A DNA stretch of 64,000 nt from Thermoprotei archaeon (GTDB lineage Archaea > Thermoproteota > Thermoprotei > Gearchaeales > Gearchaeaceae): contig JAFMCU010000005.1 in NCBI GenBank assembly GCA_017857595.1, positions 37,962 through 101,961 of the forward strand, given 5' to 3'. The translations under genes were made by a program, and so were the position numbers. Under the pieces are notes generated by a model, which was not told the DNA's origin, ran no database searches, and worked only from the letters and a program-made list of their open reading frames with translations. Each line of letters opens with the position of its first letter. Positions within the stretch are counted from its first letter, which is position 1. This document shows, in pieces, positions 1 through 9,020 of the stretch.

Positions 1-1
1 T

Positions 2-64
2 AAAACTATAATACAATATGAAGCAAAGTTTTCTCAAACTAAAAGATTTTGGAAAGATAGCTAG
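2..64 (+). CDS. Possible C-terminal fragment of a protein cut by the left edge
   Basis: One plus-strand frame is open from base 2 to a TAG at 62-64 and would encode about 20 residues ending FWKDS. The TAG shares the CTAG at 61-64 with the stop of the convergent gene, an arrangement seen elsewhere in the window (for example 54074-54077). The fragment is too short to identify, and an open frame of this length can arise by chance. Confidence 0.3.
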   Translation, partial: KTIIQYEAKFSQTKRFWKDS

Positions 65-300
65 TCGCCGTTCTTAAATTTTTTTAAGTTATTTTCAAAC
101 ATTCTTTTTGTTATCATAAACCATATTAATAGCCAGGAAATGAAAAGGATACCACCTACGATCGAATTTAGTATTCTGTATAACCAATATTTTTGTATAG
201 CTAATGTTGATACTATTAATGCTATTCCATAGGTAAAAAATATGAATAATATCCATGAAATTAATAGCAGTTCAAGTAAAAATAGTATATTTCTTTTCAT
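61..300 (-). CDS. Small membrane protein of unknown function
   Basis: This 79-residue protein is almost all hydrophobic in two long stretches (about 5-35 and 38-65), so it probably has two membrane helices, followed by a basic tail (KRMFENNLKKFKNGD). Its ATG overlaps the TGA of the upstream GlcNAc-1-P transferase gene by 4 bp (ATGA), which implies co-transcription and translational coupling. I do not recognise a family. A role near lipid-linked sugar synthesis is inferred only from position. Confidence 0.6.
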   Translation of the reverse strand: MKRNILFLLELLLISWILFIFFTYGIALIVSTLAIQKYWLYRILNSIVGGILFISWLLIWFMITKRMFENNLKKFKNGD

Positions 301-1283
301 ATTTTTGTTAAAAAAGATGTTATTATTGCAAGTATGGATGAGATGCAGGACATGAAAAAGAAAACTTTAGCAACTTCCTTTTCTTGTAATGGTCCGGCTG
401 AAAGAATTAATCTCATTAATGTAATAGGGGCTTTAGGATCGTCTGAAGGATATAATAAGCCATCTTTAAGTATTACAGGCTTATTTTTTATTTCTCTTCT
501 TTCGAACAATCTTCCTACTGAAGAAAGTACATAAAAACCATGCATAATGTAAGGTAACATAGCAACGAGTACTACAGTTTCAAACCTAAAAACTATAGCG
601 ATTGCACCTAACAATCCACCTATAAAAAAATCTCCAATATTTCCCATAAAAGTTTTCGCTGGATATTTGTTATAGAAATAGAAAGCTAATAAACTTGCTA
701 ATATCACAACCAAAATAGGTATGGCATTATACTTGTTTTCTATTAAACTAACAATTATTAATGAAGTAAAAATAGGCATTGTTAATAGTGGAGTGGCGCC
801 GTTTATAACATCCAGCATGTTTACAGCATTACTTGTGATTGCTATCCCTATAGGTACTAAAATTGGATACAAGATAATCAAGCTTGTAGAAGGTAAAAAT
901 GGTAATGCGGGGTGAGGATTGTAAGATAAAGTTATTAAAATTGGAGCACCACCAAGTAGAGTTAATGCAGGTTTTAATTTTCCTCCTAAATTATATAAGT
1001 CATCTAAAAGACCTATTATGCCTGTAATTAGGCCACTGATAAATATAACCAAATAATAGTTAAGATGTAAGAGGAAATAAAGCATTAAAATAACAATAGT
1101 AAGAGTTATTAGAATTGAAATACCACCCATATCAGTAATTTCAGGTTGGTTTTGCTTATGAATGTCCTTACCAACTTTACCTTTACTTTTCAGAAACTTT
1201 ATTAAAGGTGGCATTAAAAGGTAGACTAGAAAAAAACTTAAAAAAGGTAGTAGTACTGTCGAAACGATATATATTGCATCCAT
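297..1283 (-). CDS. UDP-GlcNAc:dolichyl-phosphate GlcNAc-1-P transferase-like (AglH/Alg7/MraY family)
   Basis: A polytopic enzyme of 328 aa that should transfer a sugar-1-phosphate to a polyprenyl phosphate, the first step of lipid-linked glycan synthesis at the membrane. Family landmarks are visible: DMGG near residue 51, the DD pair in GLLDDLYNLGGKLKP near 94, NAVNMLDVINGA in mid-protein, and NIGDFFIGGLLGA, plus about ten hydrophobic segments. Archaeal and eukaryotic members of this size act in N-glycosylation; the exact sugar cannot be read from sequence. An AT-rich TATA-like element lies about 35-40 bp upstream of the ATG. It heads a two-gene operon with the small membrane protein. Confidence 0.88.
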   Translation of the reverse strand: MDAIYIVSTVLLPFLSFFLVYLLMPPLIKFLKSKGKVGKDIHKQNQPEITDMGGISILITLTIVILMLYFLLHLNYYLVIFISGLITGIIGLLDDLYNLGGKLKPALTLLGGAPILITLSYNPHPALPFLPSTSLIILYPILVPIGIAITSNAVNMLDVINGATPLLTMPIFTSLIIVSLIENKYNAIPILVVILASLLAFYFYNKYPAKTFMGNIGDFFIGGLLGAIAIVFRFETVVLVAMLPYIMHGFYVLSSVGRLFERREIKNKPVILKDGLLYPSDDPKAPITLMRLILSAGPLQEKEVAKVFFFMSCISSILAIITSFLTKI

Positions 1284-1413
1284 GGAACTATAATAACATA
1301 AGCGTTCTTGCCATATTTATATTATTCACGTGTTTATATTTAGGAAGCAATTATTACCTTTATCAACTTTCAATTCCTAAATTGTATTGTTTAATTTTTA
1401 TATTATGTCTTTA

Positions 1414-1488
1414 TGCGGGCGCCGGGATTTGAACCCGGGTCACCAGCGTGGCAGGCTAATGTCCTAGACCTGGCTAGACGACGCCCGC
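1414..1488 (-). tRNA. tRNA-Gly (anticodon GCC)
   Basis: On the minus strand the gene folds as a full cloverleaf: acceptor GCGGGCG/CGCCCGC, T arm around GGTTCGAATCC, and anticodon loop CTGCCAC on a TTAGC/GCTGG stem with two G-T pairs, giving anticodon GCC. The discriminator is A at 1414 and no CCA is encoded. No intron is seen. It lies between the glycosyl-phosphate transferase and PINA genes, both also on the minus strand. Confidence 0.95.
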
Positions 1489-1512
1489 ACATCTTATTTA
1501 TTTGCAAAATCG

Positions 1513-1522
1513 TTATATATTT
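1513..1522 (-). promoter_or_regulatory. TATA-like box of the tRNA-Gly(GCC) gene
   Basis: On the minus strand this reads AAATATATAA, centred about 29 nt upstream of the mature tRNA 5' end. That is the normal archaeal TATA spacing for a tRNA transcribed from its own promoter. Confidence 0.55.
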
Positions 1523-1613
1523 TTAACAATTGCTGATTTTAATATATCAATTGTTTATTAAGTTTAGTTTATGGCAGAAATATAAAATATGCTCATATAA
1601 ATGCCTTTTCATC

Positions 1614-1638
1614 ATTAATCAGAGTAACTCTAATTAAT
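1614..1638. repeat. Imperfect 12-bp inverted repeat between PINA and tRNA-Gly
   Basis: ATTAATCAGAGT and ACTCTAATTAAT form an inverted repeat with a 1-nt spacer and one mismatch, about 40 bp past the PINA stop codon. The spacer is too short for a good hairpin, so a dimeric-protein binding site or a chance AT-rich palindrome are the options. Confidence 0.4.
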
Positions 1639-1677
1639 CATTGCCTAATATTAACTATATTTTGAAGGATATATTTA

Positions 1678-3216
1678 TTAAACAGGTACTAATTGAAGTT
1701 CAATTTCATACTTATTAGCTATTTTCTCTAGCTTTCTTGAAGCTTTATGCTGTAGCCTATAGTAATATGAGATTGGAACCTTCAGAATATATTTCTCACC
1801 TTTTTTTTCTATTTGTGTTTCTGATGCAGGTGCATATTTCTTGACGATTGATAATATCGAATTTTTAACATGGTCATCCTTTCCTTCGCCTTTCTTTATT
1901 GGAACGACAAATGTTCTTTCTCCGAATACATATATTTCATACAATGGTTCATCTGTTTGTAAATCTTTGACTAGTACTACAGGTCTAGTTAAATCTGCTT
2001 CAGTTAAACCATGAGGTATTTTAACTGCTGTTTCTAATGTATACGTTTCTTTAATTTCACCGTATTTTATGAATATTACTGTATCTATAATTGATGGGAT
2101 CATACCAAGTTCAACTCTGTTGATAAACCTTTGTATTGCATCAATAGGTGTTGTAGCATGAACAACGCCAACCATTCCAATTCCTGCTAACCTTAGATCT
2201 GTGAATATTTCAAAATCCTTTGTATCTCTCATCTCATCGAATATTGTATAATCAGGTCTTGAAAGTAACAAAACATCATGTAATTCTTCTGAAGTTCCAT
2301 GTGTTTTAGATAATTGGGTAATTTCTACAGGAAGGACCATATCTCTAGGAGATTCTAATGTCTTAACAATTTTGTTTTTCCTGTAATAAAATTCTGCCAA
2401 AGCTTGTGCGAATGTAGTTTTTCCCATACCAGGCGCTCCTGCTATTAAAATACCCTCAGCTTGTTTTTCTAATCTTTCAAGCAGCTTTGGAGTTATGTTA
2501 TAGTCTTCTATCTTCATGCTCTTAATTGGTTTAACAATTGTTATTTCGATTCCATCAGATAATGGTGGTTTCGTTAAAACGATTCTGTAATTATCTAATT
2601 GAGCTATAAGTGAAGCTTTTCTATCTATTTCTTTAACTTGTTCATAAGAACTCTTTGCGATTTCATATATTTCCTTGGATAAAGATTCTAAATCCGCTCT
2701 TGTAAGAATCTTATCCCCGATTCTAGATAGTTCCCAACTACCAGGCTTACCTCTCTTTACATATGGATATGTGCCTTCCTTTAGATGTAAGCTCATGACA
2801 TCCCCCTCAAAGTACTTAGTGAAACTTGGGATAGAAGCTATAGGTCTTTTATATATACAGCTAATATTAGATGCCTTAGCTATTTCATATAAAGAAGTAT
2901 CACTTGTTATTAGTGTAGCGCCTAATTCGATTGCTAGCGTTAGTAGAAAATGATTCTTATTCTTTTCAAAATCTTCGTATGATAAGCCTTTAGGTAGATA
3001 GTTTATTAATTCAGCAGATAATTCATCACTCTGATTAACTAAACTTGTAATTTCACCAACTGCCTCAGAAATAGATTTTATCTCTTCAACGGTCTTTGAA
3101 TGCTTAAAGAAAGCTGTATGCACTAAAATTTTACCTTTAATACTATACTCTAATATAATGTCCTTTAAGGTATTATTCGTAACTGAATAAAGATCTAATA
3201 TATATTTATTCGACAC
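1678..3216 (-). CDS. PIN domain-AAA ATPase-KH protein (PINA family)
   Basis: A 512-aa cytoplasmic protein with three visible parts: an N-terminal PIN-type domain (about 1-130), a secretion-type hexameric ATPase core with P-loop GAPGMGKTTF near residue 262 and YTIFDEMRD near 323, and a basic C-terminal region resembling a KH nucleic-acid-binding domain. Sulfolobus PINA of this architecture migrates Holliday junctions and works with Hjc; the same role here is inferred. It is the last gene of an operon with endA and dtdA, 59 bp after dtdA. The start is TTG. Confidence 0.88.
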   Translation of the reverse strand: MSNKYILDLYSVTNNTLKDIILEYSIKGKILVHTAFFKHSKTVEEIKSISEAVGEITSLVNQSDELSAELINYLPKGLSYEDFEKNKNHFLLTLAIELGATLITSDTSLYEIAKASNISCIYKRPIASIPSFTKYFEGDVMSLHLKEGTYPYVKRGKPGSWELSRIGDKILTRADLESLSKEIYEIAKSSYEQVKEIDRKASLIAQLDNYRIVLTKPPLSDGIEITIVKPIKSMKIEDYNITPKLLERLEKQAEGILIAGAPGMGKTTFAQALAEFYYRKNKIVKTLESPRDMVLPVEITQLSKTHGTSEELHDVLLLSRPDYTIFDEMRDTKDFEIFTDLRLAGIGMVGVVHATTPIDAIQRFINRVELGMIPSIIDTVIFIKYGEIKETYTLETAVKIPHGLTEADLTRPVVLVKDLQTDEPLYEIYVFGERTFVVPIKKGEGKDDHVKNSILSIVKKYAPASETQIEKKGEKYILKVPISYYYRLQHKASRKLEKIANKYEIELQLVPV

Positions 3217-3275
3217 AATTTTTCTTTTTACTATATTTTTTTATAATAGCTAATTAATTAACTTTTCTGATAAGC

Positions 3276-4106
3276 TTAAACCTTTATTATCTCATACTCC
3301 TTTAACAATTCAACAATTAATTGTCTGATGTTACTTTTAACTCCTTTCCAATCAACCATAACTTTATCGACTTTTTCAAAAGTTTTAATTATAGGCTCTA
3401 TTAAAATTTGCTTATCTATTTTTTTAGTGTTTTGTAATGAATACTTTGAAATAATATGACCAATTGCAAACTCATTGCTTATTTCATAGTTTAAGAAAGC
3501 CGGCGCATAATGGGGACCTCCAAAGCAAACTACAGGTTCGTATTTAAAATTTTCTTTTAAATCTATAGATTCAAAAAGCTTTTTAATGACCGCATAAGCT
3601 AGCTCCCTATTTGCCCACTGTTCTTCAGAACTACCAATTTCTAAGAATAATGAAGGTGTTTTCTCGATGTAGGGTCCATGATGAGTTGCCTCAAGACCTA
3701 CATTCATATTAACAATTTCTCTCAACTTGAGAAATATAACTTTCATAAATATAGCAGAAACATAACTCAATTTATTAGGTAATCCGCCTAAAGGTGCTGA
3801 ATTCGAGAAGTTTCCTATAGGATGTATGTAAATACCTGGCAAATTGTTTTCTGATTTATGCTTAGATAAAAACACTATAAAGTCATAACTTAATTGTTTA
3901 TCTAAAAAATTTAGATCTAACAACGAATTATTTGTAAGAAATAAATCGACTTTCTCGTTAATTCGGCATATTGTATATTCATTATAAATTTCTTTTTCTT
4001 TGTATCCAAAATGTTCTAATATTACATTTTTCATATTAGTTGAAGCAATATCTTGTGTAGATGAGACAAGCAAAATTCTTTTATTATGTAAACTTAAATA
4101 AACCAT
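3276..4106 (-). CDS. dtdA: D-aminoacyl-tRNA deacylase (archaeal DtdA/GEK1 type)
   Basis: This 276-aa zinc-dependent hydrolase should free tRNAs mischarged with D-amino acids. The family signature is clear: ATHHGPYIEKTPSLFLEIGSSEEQW from about residue 141, and the GGPHYAP motif near 190, which supply the histidines and glutamates thought to bind metal. The length is usual for archaeal DtdA. Its start lies 13 bp inside the end of endA, so the two genes are probably co-translated, linking tRNA splicing and tRNA quality control in one transcript. Confidence 0.93.
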   Translation of the reverse strand: MVYLSLHNKRILLVSSTQDIASTNMKNVILEHFGYKEKEIYNEYTICRINEKVDLFLTNNSLLDLNFLDKQLSYDFIVFLSKHKSENNLPGIYIHPIGNFSNSAPLGGLPNKLSYVSAIFMKVIFLKLREIVNMNVGLEATHHGPYIEKTPSLFLEIGSSEEQWANRELAYAVIKKLFESIDLKENFKYEPVVCFGGPHYAPAFLNYEISNEFAIGHIISKYSLQNTKKIDKQILIEPIIKTFEKVDKVMVDWKGVKSNIRQLIVELLKEYEIIKV

Positions 4107-4639
4107 TTTATCATATAATAAGTTATTTTCCGAGAAATAGGGTCCACAGAAGCTAAGAGTAATTTTTTCCTTACGTTATGAGACAGCCTTCCAGCTCTTA
4201 ATATTTCCAATGAGGATATTTTTTCTTGCCTTATCACTACGTCAACCAAAAACGGTGCATGGTCTATTCCAGGTCCATATTTATAAACCATAAAAGTAAC
4301 ACCGTATTTCATTCCAGATTTAACAACGAGTCCTTTATTTCTTAGATCTTTGTAGACATTGTATTTTTCTAAAAAATTATCGATGAATTTATTTGCTTCA
4401 GAAATTAATTTTTCTCTTGACATTTTTAATCCACTTTCTTCAAGAATTTCTAATTCTTCATTTTCCATTAGATACAATGCCTCGTAGAAGCTCAGAATCA
4501 TTCTTGCTTTGAAAATGGGGGTTTTAGGTTTATTTATTTCTAAAGGTTTACCAAAAAATCCTATTTTATACAATAGAGGGCCGTTTTCTATATCTAATAT
4601 GATAAAATGACCCTTGGTATAAATAGCTGTTTGCTTCAT
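4094..4639 (-). CDS. endA: tRNA-splicing endonuclease (EndA)
   Basis: At 181 aa this matches the single-domain archaeal EndA subunit, which cuts bulge-helix-bulge introns in pre-tRNA. The catalytic triad region is visible: Tyr in KYGVTFMVY, His in IDHAPFLVDVV and Lys in NVRKKLLLASV. In many Thermoproteota two related subunits form a heterotetramer; this copy keeps all three catalytic residues, so it is the catalytic subunit, and any structural partner lies outside the window. It is the first gene of the endA-dtdA-PINA operon. Confidence 0.93.
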   Translation of the reverse strand: MKQTAIYTKGHFIILDIENGPLLYKIGFFGKPLEINKPKTPIFKARMILSFYEALYLMENEELEILEESGLKMSREKLISEANKFIDNFLEKYNVYKDLRNKGLVVKSGMKYGVTFMVYKYGPGIDHAPFLVDVVIRQEKISSLEILRAGRLSHNVRKKLLLASVDPISRKITYYMIKWFI

Positions 4640-4824
4640 TTAATTAATAATTAAGCTGCGATAGTTTTATTTATGAAAACAAATTATTTAGGCAAAATCT
4701 AAGTATTTTTCTATTCAACGCTTGCTCATAATTTTTGAAGGGAAATAAAGGTATAATTAGTTATGGCAAAACTTAAGAAGTGTCAGTTAATTATTTAAGC
4801 AATAACTCTCACTATTGAATAGGC

Positions 4825-5826
4825 TTGAAATTTAAAAAATTGCTTAGAGGCATATTCATAATCATAATCGTAGTTCTCTTTGTTTATTTATTTTTAAATA
4901 TAAACATTGTAGAATTTTCTCATATTCTTGAATCAGCTGATGTGTTTTACTTGTTCTTAATTGGGGTATCAGATTTTGTTGCTATAATAATGTTTATTAT
5001 TGCTTGGCATGTTGTAATAAGAATAATTACAGGAATTAAATTCAAACATAACTTTATAGCAACATTATTGCAAATATTTGGTAACATCGTGATTCCTTCA
5101 GCATCGCTTGGAGGAGAATATCTTAGAGTAACTTATCTTAAAAATAAAACTAATGTGGATGTTGATAAATTATTAGCGTCAATTGCAATAAATCGATTTC
5201 AGTATGGAATAACAATGATTGCCTTTATTTTATTAGGAATATTTTTCTTAACGATAAATGGGTTATTTTCTACTTATATATTTTTAGCTTTATTTTTAAT
5301 TTTCTTATTCACATTTTTTCTATATTTTTTAACTTTTAAGTCAAAATATATCAAGAATCTGACAAACAGAATTATTGCTTACACATATAGAAAATTTAAT
5401 AGACCACGAAACCATATTGAAGCTTTAAATAAAATTAATGATTTTATTGATAAATTCGATTACTGGATAAAAAGAATAACTAAAACAAAGTTATGGATTA
5501 TAGGAATTTTATTCATGGTTTTGCAATGGATATTCAATTCATTTACTATTTATCTAGCCTTTTTAGCTGTTCATGCAAGTGTTAATTTTTCAATAATAGC
5601 TTTCACATATCCAATCTTTGTTCTATTAACGGTGACACCTTTAGGCATTCCTGGTAATTTAGGTTTTTTAGATTTAATAATGATAGCTGTTTACACCAAA
5701 CTCGGCATTGATTTAGCTTACGCAACAGCTGCAACTTTAATAGCAAGAACGTTTATGCTATTGGAAGATTTGTTTATCAGTTTACCATTTGCCATAAAAC
5801 ATAGAAAACATTACTTACATTATTGA
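4825..5826 (+). CDS. Lysylphosphatidylglycerol synthase TM-region/UPF0104 flippase-like membrane protein
   Basis: A 333-aa protein with about eight hydrophobic segments and the family pattern of this group: IPSASLGGEYLRVTYLK near residue 91, TPLGIPGNLGFLDL near 270, and a short basic end. The family is found across archaea and bacteria as a stand-alone integral membrane domain, often near glycan or lipid genes, and is proposed to translocate lipids. The start is TTG (MKFKKLLRG); an ATTATTTAAG element about 30 bp upstream suggests a nearly leaderless transcript. The substrate is unknown. Confidence 0.8.
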   Translation: MKFKKLLRGIFIIIIVVLFVYLFLNINIVEFSHILESADVFYLFLIGVSDFVAIIMFIIAWHVVIRIITGIKFKHNFIATLLQIFGNIVIPSASLGGEYLRVTYLKNKTNVDVDKLLASIAINRFQYGITMIAFILLGIFFLTINGLFSTYIFLALFLIFLFTFFLYFLTFKSKYIKNLTNRIIAYTYRKFNRPRNHIEALNKINDFIDKFDYWIKRITKTKLWIIGILFMVLQWIFNSFTIYLAFLAVHASVNFSIIAFTYPIFVLLTVTPLGIPGNLGFLDLIMIAVYTKLGIDLAYATAATLIARTFMLLEDLFISLPFAIKHRKHYLHY

Positions 5827-5852
5827 GATTAAAAATTTAGGTAAGTAATATT

Positions 5853-6131
5853 TCAACTGCTTAATGGTCTTCTAATTGTTGCAATTGTATTATTCGCTAT
5901 TCCATACGTTTTCGCTTCAGAAGTATTAATGATAACTTGTTCAGGTGGTACTTCTGAAGACAGTATAACATTAAAAACTATTTTTTTCTTTCCTCCTACG
6001 ACAGCTTCTAATTTATCTGCTATGCCTAATTCATTAGCTATTTTTTCATTCATTTTAGCCTTTCCTTCCTTTATATCATCTGATAATACAAGTCTTAATC
6101 TTTTCTCTTTCCTAACTTTTTCTTGTGACAT
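5853..6131 (-). CDS. Hypothetical protein, possibly a stand-alone Cdc48-N-like double-psi barrel
   Basis: This 92-aa protein has a basic N-terminus followed by a short beta-rich pattern: LVLSDDIKEGKAKMNEKIANELGI, then a GKKKIVFNV strand, then YGIANNTIATIRR. The spacing (hydrophobic strand, G-x-A, LGI turn, second psi-like repeat ending in an R-rich strand) resembles the N-domain barrel of Cdc48/VAT or related cradle-loop barrels. No ATPase domain follows. The fold is an inference from pattern only. It is convergent with the flippase-like gene and divergent from the surface protein gene. Confidence 0.65.
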   Translation of the reverse strand: MSQEKVRKEKRLRLVLSDDIKEGKAKMNEKIANELGIADKLEAVVGGKKKIVFNVILSSEVPPEQVIINTSEAKTYGIANNTIATIRRPLSS

Positions 6132-6194
6132 CCTATTTTAATCTAAATTCAAATTAGATTTAAATATTATTAACCAAAGATTAACATTATTACT

Positions 6195-9020
6195 ATGTTC
6201 AATCCTGGTCATTTAAAAAAATATGCATGTATAATAATCTTATGCGTTCTTATTTTTAATGTCGCATCTAATCATGTTTATTCTCAACAACCAAATGGAA
6301 TCATCAAAGAAACTCTTAGAATAGATCAAATATATAATAATAGCATAGTTACTGTATCTATATCATCCTCTGAATTACAAAATTTAATAAATTCACTAGC
6401 AATAAATGCTAGCTTTATAAATAGTTACACAGTTATAGTTGCAAACATTAATCTAAATAACCAAACTTTGAGCTGGTTCTTAACGAATAATCCTGAAAAA
6501 CTTTATACAGACTTCATTTTTGAAAAAGGATTTTTAATTACTATAAATTATACATCGTCTGGTATGAAATATATAAATGAGACATTGAACGCTTTAAATT
6601 TGGAGCTAAGAACTAATTTAGTATATGTTGAAAATAAAAGTAATTACTTTGTATATACATCTCCTGCATTCTACCAAAGCTATCTCAGCTTATTTTTAAA
6701 CAAACTTAACTATAATTATGGTGGCTTTTTTAATATAACTAATCATGTTAAACCTAGCTTATTCATCTATAACTATAATTCAAAAGGCTTTCAAAATCTT
6801 ACATTGATTTCTTTTTTACAAACCGTAAACGCAAGTAAAATTTTGACTCAACAATACTTTCTCATAAATTATACCAAATATTTGGGCATTATTGATTCTT
6901 CAAAATTTGCAACATCTTCTAGGATTATATTAAACCTGTATGGAATGATAGCTAATTATTCATCACCAAAAATAAAATTTGTAAGCTCCTATTCTGATGG
7001 ATTTATAACAAAGGGAGAAGTTTATTTACAACCCGGTGAAACATTGGATGATTTTTACGTTAACGCTTCTTTCATTAATCCATTTATTACCGTGCAGCAA
7101 ATCCCGAAGCCTGCCATTACAAATTCGTCCTTCAATATGATAGTTAAATTATACAACTTAGGTTCTATTGAAGCAAGAAATGTTACAGTCAAACTATTTA
7201 CACCGCCAAACTTTATAGGTTCAAGAACGCTTATTTTTAATTCGATTAAGCCTAATAGTTCATCGGAACAGACGTTATCTTTTATAATTAATGGTAGTGT
7301 ACCTAAAGTATATTATCTATCACCACCAATTGCATATCTTAACATTGGAGAAACAAACATTACTTTTGTTGGTAACCCGGTATATGTAGCTTACAAACTT
7401 AACCATTTTTCTTCGTTAAGTTTTTCAATACCTTATGTAGATTCTAGTTTTTTAAAGAATATAATCGCATCTGTCCTCATGAAAGTTAATATAACTAATA
7501 CAGGTGATATAGCAGCTAATAATATAACCTTAAGCATCGATCATTTTACTTCAAAATTATCTACATTAAATTCTTCTTCAAGCTATGTATTAAATCTTAA
7601 CATACAATTGAGCAACCTGAAAGAATTACCCAATGGTTCTTTATTGTTCAACTCTTTAGTTTTAAGTTACTATTCAAATAATGTTCTGTATCAATTGAAT
7701 GCTTCAAACTTATTATTTAGTTCTTTACTAAATTATGAATACACAAGTTACGCATCAGTTTCACCTTATCCAACAAATTCAATAATTAATAATACGATAG
7801 ATTTGATCTTGCTATATAACGTTTATGGTGGAGATGGAAATGTCACAATAAATATACCTAAACAGCTTGTTCAATCACAAAACCTTACAATTTTGAGTCC
7901 TACTAATTTCAAATTACTCAATAATAGTTATTCCTATGCTTTAGTTACACATGCTGGTAGCAGAAGCAGTATTAGGCTTGAACTTAGTGTAAACAATAAA
8001 AATATTTTCTTTATAACGCCTATATATGAAAAAATAAGTTATTTAAACGATAAAATACTAATTCCAGCATCAATATTTTCTAATGCAGTAAGTTTTCAAG
8101 AATTATTAAATTCTACCCAAATTCAATTGGGCAACAGTGTATCTTTACTTATAAAAGTTATCAATTTTGGTCAATATCCTGTATATGATGTTAGATTAAA
8201 TATTTCACTATATAAAGGTTGGAATTTGATTGACGGTTTATCAAATTACACAGTAGGCAATTTATTGCCAAATCAAACCATCTCATATAAGATAATTGTA
8301 AATGCGACAAAGCCAACTTCACCTTATATACCGCCTTTAAGCATACAATATAGCATAGGAAATCTTAATTTTACACAGCAAACGCATGAATTGTTTTTAA
8401 AAATTAGCATGTCGGTTAATTTTATCGCAACAAATATATTTAATGGACAACTAAATAATTTCAATCTAATTATTTACTCGATTAATAATACCCTTTTAAA
8501 TAACATAACTACAAGTAACGGAATAGCTAGCTGGAATGGTTATATAGGTATATTCAATGTATCTGTTATCTATAAAGGAGTTGTCGTTTATCAAAATAAA
8601 TTAAATGTCACAGCTTATAATTCGACGATATATCTTAAGTCAAACGTAACCCTAATACAACTCACAATTACTGATATATTCGGAGATGTGATTCATAACG
8701 CAAATGTAAATATATTTGGGACCACAAAGGAAGCAGCAATACTATCGAATTCTACATATTATTTTTTGAATAATTTACCTTTTGGAAACTATACTGTTCA
8801 AATATCTATAAACGGTAAGTATTACATTATTCCAATTAAGATTGATTCATACACTCCTTTAAAAATTAAGCTTGTTGTACCTGTAATAAACTTATTTGGA
8901 TTTATCTTATCTGTTCAATTAGTAGCAGGAATTTTTATTATTTTAATTTTCTTACTTTTAGTAATTTTCTTTGTAAGATTGAATTTAACAAGAAAATTCT
9001 CAGCTGCTCCGAGAAAGTAA
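6195..9020 (+). CDS. Large membrane-anchored, heavily sequon-rich surface protein
   Basis: The 941-aa protein starts with a signal peptide (basic start, hydrophobic 9-25, possible cleavage after VYS) and ends with one membrane helix (about 900-928) and a short basic tail, so nearly all of it lies outside the cell. The ectodomain shows repeated beta-sandwich segments, for example NTGDIAANNITLSI and NFGQYPVYDVRLNISL, typical of CARDB/DUF11-like domains, and a carboxypeptidase-regulatory-like part near 780-880. I count about 40 N-x-S/T sites. An S-layer-associated or adhesin-like role is inferred. Its 3' end overlaps glyS by 21 bp. Confidence 0.8.
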   Translation: MFNPGHLKKYACIIILCVLIFNVASNHVYSQQPNGIIKETLRIDQIYNNSIVTVSISSSELQNLINSLAINASFINSYTVIVANINLNNQTLSWFLTNNPEKLYTDFIFEKGFLITINYTSSGMKYINETLNALNLELRTNLVYVENKSNYFVYTSPAFYQSYLSLFLNKLNYNYGGFFNITNHVKPSLFIYNYNSKGFQNLTLISFLQTVNASKILTQQYFLINYTKYLGIIDSSKFATSSRIILNLYGMIANYSSPKIKFVSSYSDGFITKGEVYLQPGETLDDFYVNASFINPFITVQQIPKPAITNSSFNMIVKLYNLGSIEARNVTVKLFTPPNFIGSRTLIFNSIKPNSSSEQTLSFIINGSVPKVYYLSPPIAYLNIGETNITFVGNPVYVAYKLNHFSSLSFSIPYVDSSFLKNIIASVLMKVNITNTGDIAANNITLSIDHFTSKLSTLNSSSSYVLNLNIQLSNLKELPNGSLLFNSLVLSYYSNNVLYQLNASNLLFSSLLNYEYTSYASVSPYPTNSIINNTIDLILLYNVYGGDGNVTINIPKQLVQSQNLTILSPTNFKLLNNSYSYALVTHAGSRSSIRLELSVNNKNIFFITPIYEKISYLNDKILIPASIFSNAVSFQELLNSTQIQLGNSVSLLIKVINFGQYPVYDVRLNISLYKGWNLIDGLSNYTVGNLLPNQTISYKIIVNATKPTSPYIPPLSIQYSIGNLNFTQQTHELFLKISMSVNFIATNIFNGQLNNFNLIIYSINNTLLNNITTSNGIASWNGYIGIFNVSVIYKGVVVYQNKLNVTAYNSTIYLKSNVTLIQLTITDIFGDVIHNANVNIFGTTKEAAILSNSTYYFLNNLPFGNYTVQISINGKYYIIPIKIDSYTPLKIKLVVPVINLFGFILSVQLVAGIFIILIFLLLVIFFVRLNLTRKFSAAPRK

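Noticed and set aside
334-534. 66-aa plus-strand ORF
   Set aside because: Lies entirely antisense to the AglH-like gene; shadow of an AT-rich hydrophobic coding region.
1208-1432. 74-aa plus-strand ORF
   Set aside because: It runs through the 5' end of the GlcNAc-1-P transferase gene and into the tRNA-Gly gene; no family resemblance and the opposite strand is clearly coding.
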